This document shows, one piece after another, positions 17,864 to 27,081 of a stretch of 64,000 bases of DNA. The stretch lies in assembly GCA_003153475.1 (NCBI GenBank), contig PLYT01000093.1:1-64000 (forward strand). The letters are read 5' to 3'. The position numbers were made by a program, and so were the translations under genes. The DNA is from Betaproteobacteria bacterium (lineage in GTDB: Bacteria > Pseudomonadota > Gammaproteobacteria > Burkholderiales > Casimicrobiaceae). How positions within the stretch are numbered: the stretch's first letter is position 1; every line of letters begins with the position of its first letter. The notes under the pieces are model-generated. The model had not been told where the DNA came from and did no database searches. It saw nothing but the letters and a program-made list of their open reading frames with translations.

Positions 17864-18127
17864 ATGAAATCGCTTTATTTCGCCGCCCTGATCGGCCTGT
17901 TCGCCTGCCAGGTCGTTTATGCCGCCGATGGCACCGCCGCACCCAAGGCAAAGACGCAGTCGGCCGGAAAGATTGCCGACACCAGCACGCCAGCCGGTCA
18001 GGCGACCAAGCCGATTGCGATGTCGCAGCAGGACCGGATGCGGATGTGCAGCAAGCAGGCGACCGGCAAGAAGGGCGCGGAGCGCAAGACGTTCATGAAA
18101 TCCTGTCTGACGACCCGTAAATCGTAG
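17864..18127 (+). CDS. Second PsiF-repeat periplasmic protein
   Basis: The 87-residue protein has a signal peptide (LIGLFACQVVYA) and one clear PsiF repeat, DRMRMCSKQATGKKGAERKT, with its Cys pair. It is a paralogue of the gene just upstream but has one repeat rather than two, and a longer linker. I chose the ATG at 17864, which has GAGGAG about nine bases upstream, over the track start at 17813. A terminator separates the two genes, so each may have its own promoter. Confidence 0.88.
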   Translation: MKSLYFAALIGLFACQVVYAADGTAAPKAKTQSAGKIADTSTPAGQATKPIAMSQQDRMRMCSKQATGKKGAERKTFMKSCLTTRKS

Positions 18128-18135
18128 AGCATGTG

Positions 18136-18176
18136 GCGCAGGCAGGGCGGAGGTTCGCCGTGCTGCCTGCGCCTTT
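18136..18176 (+). terminator. Hairpin terminator after the second psiF gene
   Basis: GCGCAGGCAG and CTGCCTGCGC form a perfect 10-bp stem starting 8 bases after the stop codon, followed by CTTT. The U-tract is short. Confidence 0.6.
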
Positions 18177-18207
18177 CGCCGGGTGGCGGCGCCACACCGG
18201 CAGTCTT

Positions 18208-19392
18208 TCATGCCTTCTTGCGAACGAGCAGGCCCTTCAGGTAATCGCCTTCGGGAAATTCGAGCGCGACCGGATGGTCGGCGCTCGCCGAAAAGCGGCC
18301 GATGATCGCCGCATCCGCGCCTGCATCCAGCGCGGCACCGGCGACGATCTTCTGGAACAAGTCCGCCGTAACCCCGCCCGAGCATGAGAATGTCGCCAGC
18401 AGGCCGCCGGGGCGCAACAGCTTCAGCGCGAGCAGGTTGATGTCCTTGTACGCGCGCGCCGCCTTGTCGATGTGGCGCGCCGTCGGCGCGAACTTCGGCG
18501 GGTCGAGCACGATCATGTCGAAGCTCTTCGCGCCGTCGCGAATCTTGCGCAATTCGGCGAACACATCGGCGTCTCGCCATTCGCAGCGCGCGTCATCGAT
18601 CCCGTTCTGCGCAACGTTCTGGCGTGCCCGCGTCAGCGCGTCGGCCGAGCTGTCGATCGCGAGCACCGAGCGTGCGCCGCCGGCCAGCGCGGCGACGGTA
18701 AAGCCTCCGGTATAGCAAAAGCAGTCCAGCACGTCGCGCCCCGCGGCGACCGCGCGGATGCGATGTCGGTTTTGCCGTTGGTCGAGAAAGAACCCGGTCT
18801 TCTGGCCGGCGATGACATCGATGTCGTAGCGCAGGCCATCCTCCAGCAGGATAATGCGCGCGGGCAGGACGCCGGCCGCGATGCCGGTGCGCGAGGGCAT
18901 GCCTTCGAGCGCTCGCACCTCTGCGTCGGAGCGTTCGTAGACGGCCGCGCAGCCCGTCGCTTCGACGAGCGCGCTGACGATACTGCCGCGCCAGGCCTCG
19001 CCGCCCGCACTGTGCAACTGCATGACGACGACTTCGCCGTAGCGGTCGGCGATGACGCCGGGCAGACCGTCCGATTCGGCATGCACCAGCCGGCATCCGG
19101 TATGCGTAGCGTCGAGCATCGGCGCGCGTGCCGCGACGGCGGCGCGCACGCGGCCAGCGATGAATGCATCGTCGATCGCCTGGCGCGCATCGAAGCTCCA
19201 TATGCGTGCCCGGATCGCCGAGGCGGGACTCCAGGCTGCGCTTGCCAGGAATGCGCCGTCGGCGGAGTAGATCGCGACGGTCTCGCCCGCGGCGGGTGCG
19301 CCTTCGACCGCGGCGATGGCACCCGAGAAGACCCAAGGGTGCTTCTGTCGGAGCGACTTTTCCCGTCCGGGCTGCAGCGTGACCCGATGCAC
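18208..19392 (-). CDS. rlmI: 23S rRNA m5C methyltransferase, RlmI family
   Basis: The 394-residue protein has an N-terminal PUA-like domain (GREKSLRQKHPWVFSGAI), a linker, and a SAM-dependent methyltransferase domain with LDCFCYTGGFTVAA (motif I) and the catalytic motif IVLDPPKFAPT. E. coli RlmI methylates C1962 of 23S rRNA. The start in the track is a GTG at 19392. The gene stands alone between the psiF genes and the VIT1-type transporter, which is 15 bases upstream in the same direction. Confidence 0.92.
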   Translation of the reverse strand: MHRVTLQPGREKSLRQKHPWVFSGAIAAVEGAPAAGETVAIYSADGAFLASAAWSPASAIRARIWSFDARQAIDDAFIAGRVRAAVAARAPMLDATHTGCRLVHAESDGLPGVIADRYGEVVVMQLHSAGGEAWRGSIVSALVEATGCAAVYERSDAEVRALEGMPSRTGIAAGVLPARIILLEDGLRYDIDVIAGQKTGFFLDQRQNRHRIRAVAAGRDVLDCFCYTGGFTVAALAGGARSVLAIDSSADALTRARQNVAQNGIDDARCEWRDADVFAELRKIRDGAKSFDMIVLDPPKFAPTARHIDKAARAYKDINLLALKLLRPGGLLATFSCSGGVTADLFQKIVAGAALDAGADAAIIGRFSASADHPVALEFPEGDYLKGLLVRKKA

Positions 19393-19407
19393 GCGAAACG
19401 CCTAAGC

Positions 19408-20445
19408 TCAGCCGGCGCTGACGCCGAGCAAGTGGCCGACGGCGAAAGTCACGGCGGCCGCGAGTCCGCCGAGCAGCAGCATGCGAGCGCCGGACGGTAC
19501 CGCGCCGCGGCCGGTGAACAGCGACAGCGTCGCACCGACCGCGAACAGCGCGAGCGCAGTGAGCAACCCCGTGATCGCCAGCGCATGGTCGCGCGCAGCG
19601 AAGATGAACGGCAGCAGAGGAATGCTCGCACCGATGGCAAACGAGAGAAAGGAGGAGACCGCGGCCTGCCACGGAGAGCCGAGCTCGTCGGGGTTGAGGC
19701 CGAGCTCTTCGCGCGCCAGCGTGTCGAGCGCATGCTCGGGATCGGCCACCAGCCGCTTGGCGAGCCGGCGCGCCTCGCCGGGCGCGAGGCCCTTCGCCTC
19801 ATAGATCAGCGCGAGCTCCTGCGCCTCGGCGTCGGGGTATTCGGCCAGCTCGTCGCGCTCGAGGCCGATCTGGTATTCGAACAACTCTCTTTGCGATCGC
19901 ACCGAAACGAATTCGCCGGCAGCCATGGCGAATGCGCCCGCGGTGAGGCCGGCGACGCCGGTCAGCACGACCAGCCCCGGATCCGAGTTGGCACCGGCGA
20001 CGCCGAAAATGAGGCTCGCGTTCGACACCAGTCCGTCGTTGATGCCGAATACCGCCGCGCGCAGGTAGCCGCCGCCGCCCAGTCCTCGATGCCGCCGCTC
20101 GATGCTGCCGGCCACCGGCGCCACGTGTCCGCCCGGTTCGCCTTTGGTATAGATCGCCATCCCGCGCACCTTCATCGCGGCGAGAATGCCGCGAAGCGGT
20201 GCGGGGCCGAGCAGCTTGACCAGATGCGCCACCAGGCGCGTGCGCAAATCGGGAACGAACGGCGGCGGCGCCGGCTTGCCGCTGGCGGTGAGCTGGGCGC
20301 GCCAGATCGTCGCCTGCGCTTCCGCTTCGCCCCCCAGGCGCATGAAGAGATCGGCGCGCGGCGTGCCCGCTTCGGCCGTCGCACAAGCCCGGTACAGGAA
20401 GGCGGAGCGCTGCTCCTCGGTCCAGCTTTCGAGCGGATTGCTCAT
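19408..20445 (-). CDS. VIT1/CCC1-family Fe/Mn transporter with N-terminal helical domain
   Basis: The C-terminal half is a VIT1/CCC1-type transporter, with FGINDGLVSNASLIFGVAGA and MAAGEFVSVRSQRELFEYQI (the metal-site helices and loop). The first 110 or so residues look like a shortened remnant of the ferritin/rubrerythrin-like domain found in MbfA-type proteins, but I do not see the full set of ExxH di-iron motifs. The start at 20445 gives 345 residues; the track ORF runs far into the neighbouring gene. It probably moves iron or manganese out of the cytoplasm. Confidence 0.87.
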   Translation of the reverse strand: MSNPLESWTEEQRSAFLYRACATAEAGTPRADLFMRLGGEAEAQATIWRAQLTASGKPAPPPFVPDLRTRLVAHLVKLLGPAPLRGILAAMKVRGMAIYTKGEPGGHVAPVAGSIERRHRGLGGGGYLRAAVFGINDGLVSNASLIFGVAGANSDPGLVVLTGVAGLTAGAFAMAAGEFVSVRSQRELFEYQIGLERDELAEYPDAEAQELALIYEAKGLAPGEARRLAKRLVADPEHALDTLAREELGLNPDELGSPWQAAVSSFLSFAIGASIPLLPFIFAARDHALAITGLLTALALFAVGATLSLFTGRGAVPSGARMLLLGGLAAAVTFAVGHLLGVSAG

Positions 20446-20504
20446 CGTGCGCTGGTCAAAACGATAACTGGCGATGCATGCGGGCGTGCGAGTGAACGAG
20501 CCGA

Positions 20505-21473
20505 TCAGCTCGGCGCGCCGACGAGTCCGTCGATCCGGGTCATGATGTCGGCCTCGAGTTTGGGCACGACGGTGAGCGCGCCCATGTTCTCGACGACCTG
20601 CGATGGCCGGCTGGCGCCGGTGATCACCGAAGTGACATGCGGATTTTTCAGGCACCACGCGAGCGCAAGCTGTGCCAGCGTGCAGCCGAGGTCGGCGGCG
20701 AGCGGCGCGAGCGAGCGGACCTGCGAGATCCTGACCGGGTCGATGATGCGCTCGGCCAGCCATTCGTAGCCTTTGATCGTTGCCCGAGACCCGGGCGGAA
20801 TGCCGTCGTTGTATTTGCCCGACAGCAGCCCCGACGCCAGCGGGCTCCAGGTCGTGAGACCGATGCAAGGGTCGCGATAAAGCGGCACGTATTCGCGCTC
20901 GACGCGCTCGCGATGAAACAGGTTGTATTGCGGTTGCTCCATCACCGGCTTGGCCAGGTGATGCTTGTCGGCGATATGCCATGCCGCCATGATCGAAGCC
21001 GGGTCCCACTCCGACGTTCCCCAGTACAGCGCCTTGCCGGCCCGGATCATGTCGTGCATCGCCCAGACGGTTTCCTCGATCGGCGTGTCGGGATCCGGCC
21101 GATGGCAGAAAACCAGGTCGACGTGCTCGAGCTGCAGCCGTTTGAGCGAGGCGTCGATCGCCTGCATCAGATACTTGCGGTTCAGCGTGCTCTTTTCGTT
21201 CGGCCCGTCATTGAGCCCCCAGAAGAACTTGGTCGATATGACATAGGATTCGCGCCGCCAGCCGAGCTTCCTGAGCGCGCCGCCCATGATGACTTCGGAT
21301 TGCCCGCGGGCATAGACCTCGGCGTTATCGAAAAAATTGACGCCGGCGTCGTGTGCGGCGGCCATGCACTCGCGCGCGGTCTCTTCGGCGAGCTGGTTGC
21401 CGTAGGTCACCCACGACCCGAACGACAGCTCGCTGAGCTTGAGACCGGAGCTGCCGAGCCGGCGGTACTGCAT
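20505..21473 (-). CDS. Aldo/keto reductase, Kv-beta-like family
   Basis: This 322-residue NADPH-dependent reductase has the catalytic set Asp-Tyr-Lys-His in [21 protein letters not shown] and [10 protein letters not shown], and the C-terminal cofactor loop [14 protein letters not shown]. The sequence is closest in style to the YghZ/Kv-beta branch of the superfamily. I chose the ATG at 21473, which has AGAGG upstream, over the track start. Substrates are probably small aldehydes or ketones but are not predictable. Confidence 0.92.
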   Translation of the reverse strand: MQYRRLGSSGLKLSELSFGSWVTYGNQLAEETARECMAAAHDAGVNFFDNAEVYARGQSEVIMGGALRKLGWRRESYVISTKFFWGLNDGPNEKSTLNRKYLMQAIDASLKRLQLEHVDLVFCHRPDPDTPIEETVWAMHDMIRAGKALYWGTSEWDPASIMAAWHIADKHHLAKPVMEQPQYNLFHRERVEREYVPLYRDPCIGLTTWSPLASGLLSGKYNDGIPPGSRATIKGYEWLAERIIDPVRISQVRSLAPLAADLGCTLAQLALAWCLKNPHVTSVITGASRPSQVVENMGALTVVPKLEADIMTRIDGLVGAPS

Positions 21474-21569
21474 TTTCGAACCTCTGGGCCACACGTTGCG
21501 CCGCGAACGCGACGCCGGAGCGGACATTCTACCTCAAGCGTGACCGATGCCCGCCTTCGCCGGCAAGCG

Positions 21570-21575
21570 TACAAT
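21570..21575 (+). promoter_or_regulatory. Possible -10 box for the S9 peptidase gene
   Basis: TACAAT lies 54 bases upstream of the start codon in the divergent gap after the aldo/keto reductase. No clear -35 is seen. Confidence 0.25.
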
Positions 21576-21629
21576 CCGCCGGCGCGCCACGAGCGCTTGT
21601 CCCAGACCAATCGTTGCCATGGAAATCCC

Positions 21630-23648
21630 ATGCCCATGAAAAAGCACCCGCTCAGCGTCGCCGATCTGTGGTCGATCAAGCGTGTCGGCTCTCCGACTTT
21701 GTCTCCCGATGGACGACACGCCTGCGCGACCGTTACCGCCTTCGACATGAAGACCAACGAAGGGCGCACCGAGCTGTGGCTTTTTCCCTGCGACGGCGGC
21801 AAGGCGCGGCGGCTTACCGCGGGCGACAAGGATTCCGGCCCACAGTGGTCGCCCGACGGCAAGTGGATCGCGTTCACCGCCAAGCGCAAGGACGACGACG
21901 AAGCGCAGGTCTACCTGATCGCCCCGGACGGCGGCGAGGCGCGACGACTGACGACCTTGTCGACGGGCGCGCTGGCGCTGCGCTGGTTTTCCGACAGCCG
22001 CCGTATCGCCTTCGTGTCGTGGGTCTGGCCGGACCTTCGAAACGACAAGGCGCAGGCGAAGCGCAAGCGCGAGCGCAAGGAGTCGAAGATCAAGGCTCAT
22101 GTGACCGAGCGCACCGAGCCTCGCTACTGGGACCACTGGCTCGCCGACGGTCGCGAGCCGCATGTATTCGCCGCCGACGCGGGTAGCGGCAAGTCGCGCG
22201 ATCTTCTTGCCGGCACCGGCCTCTCGCTTCAGCCGTGGGATCCTTCCGCCGAGCATTACGACTTGAGCCCCGACGGCAAGGAGCTCGCGCTGACGGTGGA
22301 CCTCGGTAAAGAGCCGCGGATGATGAATTCTGCCGACATCGTCGCGGTCCGTCTGGCGACCGGCCGCCACCGTACGCTGACCGAGGGCAGTGGATTTTCC
22401 AGCGAGCATCCGCGCTATTCGCCGGACGGCAAACATCTGGTCTGGCACGCGTTCAACCTGAAGCGGGCGTTCAACGATCAGGGTCGTCTCATTCTTTGCG
22501 AGCGCGCCACCGGCCGTACGGGGCGTCTAGCCGCCAGACTCGACCGCGCGACCAGCCATGTCGATTGGGCGCGCGACGGCGCGGCGCTGTACATGCTGAT
22601 CGAGGATCGCGGCCGGCAGGGACTGTGGCGGCTGGACTTGAAGGATGCGATGCCGGCGCCGGTCGCCGCCGGCGGGACGCTCGGCGGCTTCGCCGTGTCG
22701 GGCGACGGCAAGAGAATCGCGTTCGATCGGGCGAGCCTGTCGCATCCGGCGGCGCTGTTCGCGATCGGCGCCGATGGACGGGGCGAGTTGCCGCTGGAAT
22801 CGCCGAATCGCGCGCTGTTCGATCGCGCCGCGATCGGAGCGACGCGCGAATTCACCGTGAAAGGCTGGGGCGGCGACGACGTGCAGGTGTGGGTGACCTA
22901 TCCGACGAATTTCGATCCCAAGAAAAAATGGCCGCTGCTGCACTCGATCCACGGCGGTCCCCACGCCGCGCATACCGACGGCTGGCATTACCGCTGGAAT
23001 ACGCAGCTGTTCGCCGCCCACGGCTATGTCGTCGTCGGCGTCAATTATCACGGCTCGTCGGGTTTCGGACAGCAGTGGCTGGAAACGATCACCGCGGATT
23101 ACGGCCGCAGGGAATTCGCCGACACCGAAGCGGCAACCGACTTCATGCTCCGTCGCGGTTACATCGACCGCAACCGGCTGGTCGCGACCGGCGGCAGTTA
23201 CGGCGGCTATATGGTCGCCTACATGAACGGGCACACCGACCGCTATCGCACGTTCGTCTGCCATGCCGGCTGCTACGACTGGGTCAGCATGATGGCCACC
23301 GACGGCTACCTGTTTTTCGCCAAGGAGCTGGGCGCGTTTCATTGGGACAATCCGGCGCGGGTGATGCAGCAGTCGCCGCATCATTTTGCCAAGCGCTTCC
23401 GCACGCCGACGCTGGTCATCCACGGCGAGCTCGACTATCGCGTCCCGGCGACGCAGGCACTTCAGTACTACAACACGCTGCACGCCAGGCAGATTCCCAC
23501 GCGCCTGGTGTACTTCCCCGACGAAAACCACTGGATACTGAAGCCGCAGAATTCGCGGCTCTGGTATCGCGAATTCTTCGACTGGGTCAAGCGCTACGCC
23601 GCGCCCGGCCCGTTGCGCCGGGGTCAGCGAACGCGTTTGGCGGGGTAG
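21630..23648 (+). CDS. S9 family prolyl oligopeptidase-like serine peptidase
   Basis: The 672-residue protein has an N-terminal beta-propeller made of WD40/PD40-like repeats (for example DSGPQWSPDGKWIAF) and a C-terminal alpha/beta hydrolase domain with the nucleophile elbow GGSYGGYM, the acid in HGELDYRVP and the His in PDENHWI. This is the acylaminoacyl-peptidase (S9C) layout. There is no signal peptide, so it should act on cytoplasmic peptides. The ATG at 21636 is an equally good start. The track ORF begins 1 kb too early, inside the opposite-strand reductase. Confidence 0.92.
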   Translation: MPMKKHPLSVADLWSIKRVGSPTLSPDGRHACATVTAFDMKTNEGRTELWLFPCDGGKARRLTAGDKDSGPQWSPDGKWIAFTAKRKDDDEAQVYLIAPDGGEARRLTTLSTGALALRWFSDSRRIAFVSWVWPDLRNDKAQAKRKRERKESKIKAHVTERTEPRYWDHWLADGREPHVFAADAGSGKSRDLLAGTGLSLQPWDPSAEHYDLSPDGKELALTVDLGKEPRMMNSADIVAVRLATGRHRTLTEGSGFSSEHPRYSPDGKHLVWHAFNLKRAFNDQGRLILCERATGRTGRLAARLDRATSHVDWARDGAALYMLIEDRGRQGLWRLDLKDAMPAPVAAGGTLGGFAVSGDGKRIAFDRASLSHPAALFAIGADGRGELPLESPNRALFDRAAIGATREFTVKGWGGDDVQVWVTYPTNFDPKKKWPLLHSIHGGPHAAHTDGWHYRWNTQLFAAHGYVVVGVNYHGSSGFGQQWLETITADYGRREFADTEAATDFMLRRGYIDRNRLVATGGSYGGYMVAYMNGHTDRYRTFVCHAGCYDWVSMMATDGYLFFAKELGAFHWDNPARVMQQSPHHFAKRFRTPTLVIHGELDYRVPATQALQYYNTLHARQIPTRLVYFPDENHWILKPQNSRLWYREFFDWVKRYAAPGPLRRGQRTRLAG

Positions 23649-23833
23649 TCCTCGTCGATGTTGTCGCGAAAAAAACTCCACGGCGATGACGCGCCGGCGA
23701 AGCGCTGCCAAGTCTCCGCGGTGACGCCGGAATACTCGAAGATTCCATTGGTCAGCTCGACCACCAGCACGCGCTTGCGCTCGTCATAGCCGGCGGCACG
23801 CAGGTTGCCACCCGACAGCCGTTTCATTTCCAT
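23624..23833 (-). CDS. KTSC domain protein
   Basis: The 69-residue protein consists of one KTSC-like domain, recognised by the patterned NLRAAGYDERKRVLVVELTNG followed by an aromatic-rich half (FEYSGVTAETWQRF). The fold is small and its function is unknown, though it is often found beside RNA-binding or lysyl-tRNA-synthetase-like genes. The 3' end overlaps the converging S9 peptidase gene by 25 bases. The start may be the third codon instead. Confidence 0.78.
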   Translation of the reverse strand: MEMKRLSGGNLRAAGYDERKRVLVVELTNGIFEYSGVTAETWQRFAGASSPWSFFRDNIDEDYPAKRVR

Positions 23834-23904
23834 CGCATCGACTCCGGGAGCATCGCATCCACCCGGTTACATCGAGTCCATGCCAATCACACCGACCGCG
23901 GATC

Positions 23905-24291
23905 TCACGACTTGGGCTTGGGTGGGACGTAGGGCGTGCAGCCTTCGAGCTTGCTCGGGACGCCGTTGTCGATCAGCACCAGGTCCATGCCTTTGCCGTG
24001 CAGCTCAAGACTCGCATTGCTGTACCGAATGCCGGAAGGGGCAGGAATCTGATAAAGCGTGATGGCTTCGGCGTTCGAGGTCAGCAGCCGGACTTCGCCG
24101 GGCTCGAAACGCATGATCAGGCGCTCGCCGGCCAGCTGACAGATGAAGGTCGGCTTCGCCGCATCCTCGGCTTCTTTGGCCGCGTTGTTCTCGCAGCCGG
24201 CAAGCTGGACCGCGAGCGCGAACGCTGCCGCAAGCCATACGAGCTTGCGTCCCGGTCCATGCCTGCCAACGGCGCATACGGCGCGCGGCAT
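23905..24291 (-). CDS. MliC-like lipoprotein (c-type lysozyme inhibitor fold)
   Basis: The 128-residue protein has a lipoprotein signal peptide with lipobox LAGC near residue 30 and then a domain that resembles MliC: FICQLAGERLIMRFEPGEVRL, then a strand with the conserved SGIRYSNAS and a final Cys that can pair with the first. MliC proteins inhibit host lysozyme and help peptidoglycan integrity. It starts 2 bases after the lipocalin stop, so the two envelope proteins are probably made together. Confidence 0.72.
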   Translation of the reverse strand: MPRAVCAVGRHGPGRKLVWLAAAFALAVQLAGCENNAAKEAEDAAKPTFICQLAGERLIMRFEPGEVRLLTSNAEAITLYQIPAPSGIRYSNASLELHGKGMDLVLIDNGVPSKLEGCTPYVPPKPKS

Positions 24292-24293
24292 CG

Positions 24294-24902
24294 TCACTGC
24301 ACCGCGCCCGGAGCCGGCGTTGGCGGCGTTATCGCCTGCACGATGTCGCACAGCCGCGCGGGCTGCTGCCTGCCGGTCGTCTGAACGGTCAGGACCATCG
24401 AGCACAAATCGAACTGCGCTTCGGCCAGCGCCGCGGCGGCGCTCTTGAGGTCGGCATCGGACAGCGTGGGGTTGCGGGCAAGGATCCGGGCGTAGCGCAG
24501 CGATGGGTGCCCGACGACCAGCCAGTGCCCGTCGGGGGCGCGCGCGACGACGATCGACTCGCGGCCAAACGGGTACCACCAGATGCCCAGCAGGTGCACG
24601 CTCGTAATCTTGAGCACCGAGGGCAGGGCGGGGTCCATCGGTCTCGCGCGAGCCTCCGAGCGCTCGGCCGTCCCGTCGACGCGAAGGCATTTGCTCTCGA
24701 GCATCAACGCGCCGTTGTCGCCGCTCGAATATTCGGTTCGCGTGTCGCGCGCGCAGCGGCTTTGCAGGAACCCGCGGATCGATGCGATCTCGTACCAGGT
24801 CGCCAGATAGCCGTCGAGCTTGAAATCGGGAACCGGCGTCAGCGCGACGGCCGGTGTCAGCGGAGCAAGCATGAAAAGCCCCATCAGGCAGCAACGCTTC
24901 AT
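24294..24902 (-). CDS. Bacterial lipocalin (Blc-like)
   Basis: The 202-residue protein has a signal peptide (LAPLTPAVA) and the lipocalin signature GYLATWYEIASI, followed by the second motif region LLGIWWYPFG and the third DGHWLVVGHPSLRYARILAR. Blc-type proteins bind hydrophobic ligands in the envelope; unlike E. coli Blc, no lipobox Cys follows the signal peptide, so it is probably soluble in the periplasm. It heads a two-gene unit with the MliC-like lipoprotein. Confidence 0.88.
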   Translation of the reverse strand: MKRCCLMGLFMLAPLTPAVALTPVPDFKLDGYLATWYEIASIRGFLQSRCARDTRTEYSSGDNGALMLESKCLRVDGTAERSEARARPMDPALPSVLKITSVHLLGIWWYPFGRESIVVARAPDGHWLVVGHPSLRYARILARNPTLSDADLKSAAAALAEAQFDLCSMVLTVQTTGRQQPARLCDIVQAITPPTPAPGAVQ

Positions 24903-24976
24903 CCGGTCCCTACGCCTTGTTGGGTCGGCAAGTGCGCGATCTTGGCGCATTTTGCCAGAGATCGCGCGCGAACGCG

Positions 24977-26356
24977 TCAGCAGTCGACGACGTTGACCGC
25001 CAGGCCGCCGAGCGAGGTCTCCTTGTATTTCGCCATCATGTCGCGCCCCGTCTCGTACATCGTCTTGATGACGGCGTCGAGGGAGACGCGATGAGCACCG
25101 TCGCCGCGCAGCGCCAGCGACGCGGCGTTGATCGCCTTGACCGCACCCATCGCATTGCGCTCGATGCAGGGTATCTGCACCAGTCCGCCGATCGGGTCGC
25201 AGCTCATGCCCAGATGGTGCTCGATGCCGATTTCGGCGGCATTCTCGATTTGCGCATTGCTGCCGCCCAGTGCCGCGACGAGGCCCGCCGCCGCCATCGA
25301 GCAGGCGACGCCGACCTCCCCCTGACATCCGACTTCGGCCCCCGAAAGCGAGGCGTTGCGCTTGCAGAGCCCGCCGATCGCCGCGGCGGTGAGCAGGAAC
25401 GCGACGATGCCGTCTTCGTTGGCGTCCTCGTAGAATTCGCGGTAGTAGCGGATTACGGCCGGAATGATGCCTGCGGCGCCGTTGGTCGGCGCCGTCACGA
25501 CGCGGCCCCCGGCGGCGTTCTCCTCGTTGACGGCAATCGCATAGAGGCTCACCCAGTCGAGCGTCTCGGTCGGATTGCTCTCCTGCTGCGCGCGCTTGGC
25601 GAGCAGGGCCTGGTGCAGGCCCTTGGCCCGGCGCCGGACATTGAGGCCGCCCGGGAGGATGCCTTCGTTGCGCAGGCCCCGTTCGATGCATTCGTTCATG
25701 ATCGCCCAGCGCTCGAGCAGCCCGAAGCGAACCTGATCGGGGCTGCGCAACGCGAGCTCGTTGATGCGCATCATTTCGGGAATCCGCTTGTGCGCGGCGT
25801 CGCCCTGCTTCAACAGTTCGGCCGCGCTGCTGAAGGGGTAGGGCACGCGCAGGCGCTGCAGCGCGTCGGGCAGCTGCTCGATTTCGTTTTCGGCGACGAT
25901 GAAGCCGCCGCCGACCGAAAAATACACTTTGCGGGCGAGGCGAGTGCCGCCGGCGTCGAGCGCGGTGAAGCGTATGCCGTTGCTGTGGAACGCCAGCGAC
26001 TTGTCGACGCGAAACCGCAGGTGTTCATCGTCACGGAAGGTGATCGCGTGCCTGCCGTCGAGCAAGAGCGTTTGCGCCTCGCGGATCTGCCGCACCTTGT
26101 CGTCGACCAGGTCGGGATCGACGCGGTCGGGCGTCTCGCCCGAAAGCCCAAGCAGGATCGCACGATCGGTACCATGGCCGCGACCGGTCAGCGCGAGCGA
26201 ACCGTACAGGTCGACGAAGACCTGCGTGACCTCTTCGAGCCGCTGACTGGCAGTGAGCTCGTGGACGAAGCGGTAAGCGGCGCGCATCGGTCCTACCGTG
26301 TGCGAGCTCGATGGCCCGAGACCGATCTTGAATAAATCGAAGGCGCTGACGAACAA
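24977..26356 (-). CDS. sdaA: L-serine ammonia-lyase, iron-sulfur type
   Basis: The enzyme deaminates L-serine to pyruvate using a 4Fe-4S cluster. The beta-domain signature [18 protein letters not shown] lies at the N-terminus, and the cluster cysteines are seen in [20 protein letters not shown] and GMSCDPIGG. Length and order match the one-chain SdaA type. The start is uncertain: a TTG at 26356 gives 459 residues, close to E. coli SdaA, but lacks a good ribosome site. The ATG at 26422 would add 22 unusual residues and overlap the divergent Sel1 gene. Confidence 0.9.
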   Translation of the reverse strand: MFVSAFDLFKIGLGPSSSHTVGPMRAAYRFVHELTASQRLEEVTQVFVDLYGSLALTGRGHGTDRAILLGLSGETPDRVDPDLVDDKVRQIREAQTLLLDGRHAITFRDDEHLRFRVDKSLAFHSNGIRFTALDAGGTRLARKVYFSVGGGFIVAENEIEQLPDALQRLRVPYPFSSAAELLKQGDAAHKRIPEMMRINELALRSPDQVRFGLLERWAIMNECIERGLRNEGILPGGLNVRRRAKGLHQALLAKRAQQESNPTETLDWVSLYAIAVNEENAAGGRVVTAPTNGAAGIIPAVIRYYREFYEDANEDGIVAFLLTAAAIGGLCKRNASLSGAEVGCQGEVGVACSMAAAGLVAALGGSNAQIENAAEIGIEHHLGMSCDPIGGLVQIPCIERNAMGAVKAINAASLALRGDGAHRVSLDAVIKTMYETGRDMMAKYKETSLGGLAVNVVDC

Positions 26357-26415
26357 GGAGGCGGAATCCGGCGGGTGATAGACTGAACAGCCATGATTGT
26401 ACTCCGGGAGCGCCG

Positions 26416-27081
26416 ATGACATCCGGGTTCGCGCGGTTCTCGCGGCATGCGCTGGTCGCCGTGCTGCTGACCGGAATGGCTGCGTCGATTGCCGCTGCGG
26501 CCAGCGCCGGCTGGCTCGCTTATCAGCGTGGCGACTTCGCTGCCGCGCGTGCTGCCTACGAGCGCGACGCACGGTCGGGAGACCGGCTCGCGCAATTCAA
26601 CCTTGCGACGATGCTCCTGCATGGCGAAGGCGGTCCCGCCGATCCGGCGGCGGGTATCGACTGGCTGCGCAAGGCGGCGGAGGCCGGCATGGCGCAGGCG
26701 CAGTACAGCCTGGGCCTCCTCTATGAAGGCGGAACCGGCGTCACGCGCTCGCTCTCCGCGGCGACCGATTGGTGGGAAAAGGCTGCGGAGCAAGGCCACG
26801 TCGACGCGCAGGTCCAGGTCGGCACGCAGTACTTTCTCGGACGCGGTGCACCGAAGGATTGGACGCGCGCCGCCAAGTGGTACGAAGCGGCCGCCGAGAA
26901 CGGCGACGCCGGGGCGCAATATCTGATTGCGAGCTTCTATGAGCACGGCGACGGCGTCGCGCCGGACTTGAAGCGCGCGCTCGTCTGGTATCTGCAGGCC
27001 GCGCGCCAGGGCGACGCCGGTGCGGCATTGCAGGCGGACGACGTCGCGCGCCGGCTGGGTGTCGCGCTGCCGGGGCGCTAG
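26416..27081 (+). CDS. Sel1-repeat periplasmic protein
   Basis: The 221-residue protein has a signal-like N-terminus and about five Sel1-type helical repeats (for example [18 protein letters not shown] and [18 protein letters not shown]). Such repeats mediate protein-protein contact. It diverges from sdaA with almost no spacer and its last 4 bases overlap the converging aceK gene. The partner is unknown. GGGAG precedes the start. Confidence 0.88.
   Translation: MTSGFARFSRHALVAVLLTGMAASIAAAASAGWLAYQRGDFAAARAAYERDARSGDRLAQFNLATMLLHGEGGPADPAAGIDWLRKAAEAGMAQAQYSLGLLYEGGTGVTRSLSAATDWWEKAAEQGHVDAQVQVGTQYFLGRGAPKDWTRAAKWYEAAAENGDAGAQYLIASFYEHGDGVAPDLKRALVWYLQAARQGDAGAALQADDVARRLGVALPGR

Noticed and set aside
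18472-20769. A 765-codon plus-strand ORF across rlmI and the VIT1-type gene
   Set aside because: It is a shadow of the two minus-strand genes, Arg/Gly/His-rich, without recognisable motifs.
20637-23648. A 1003-codon plus-strand ORF covering the S9 peptidase
   Set aside because: The first 331 codons are the antisense of the aldo/keto reductase gene and have no family features. The real start is at 21630.
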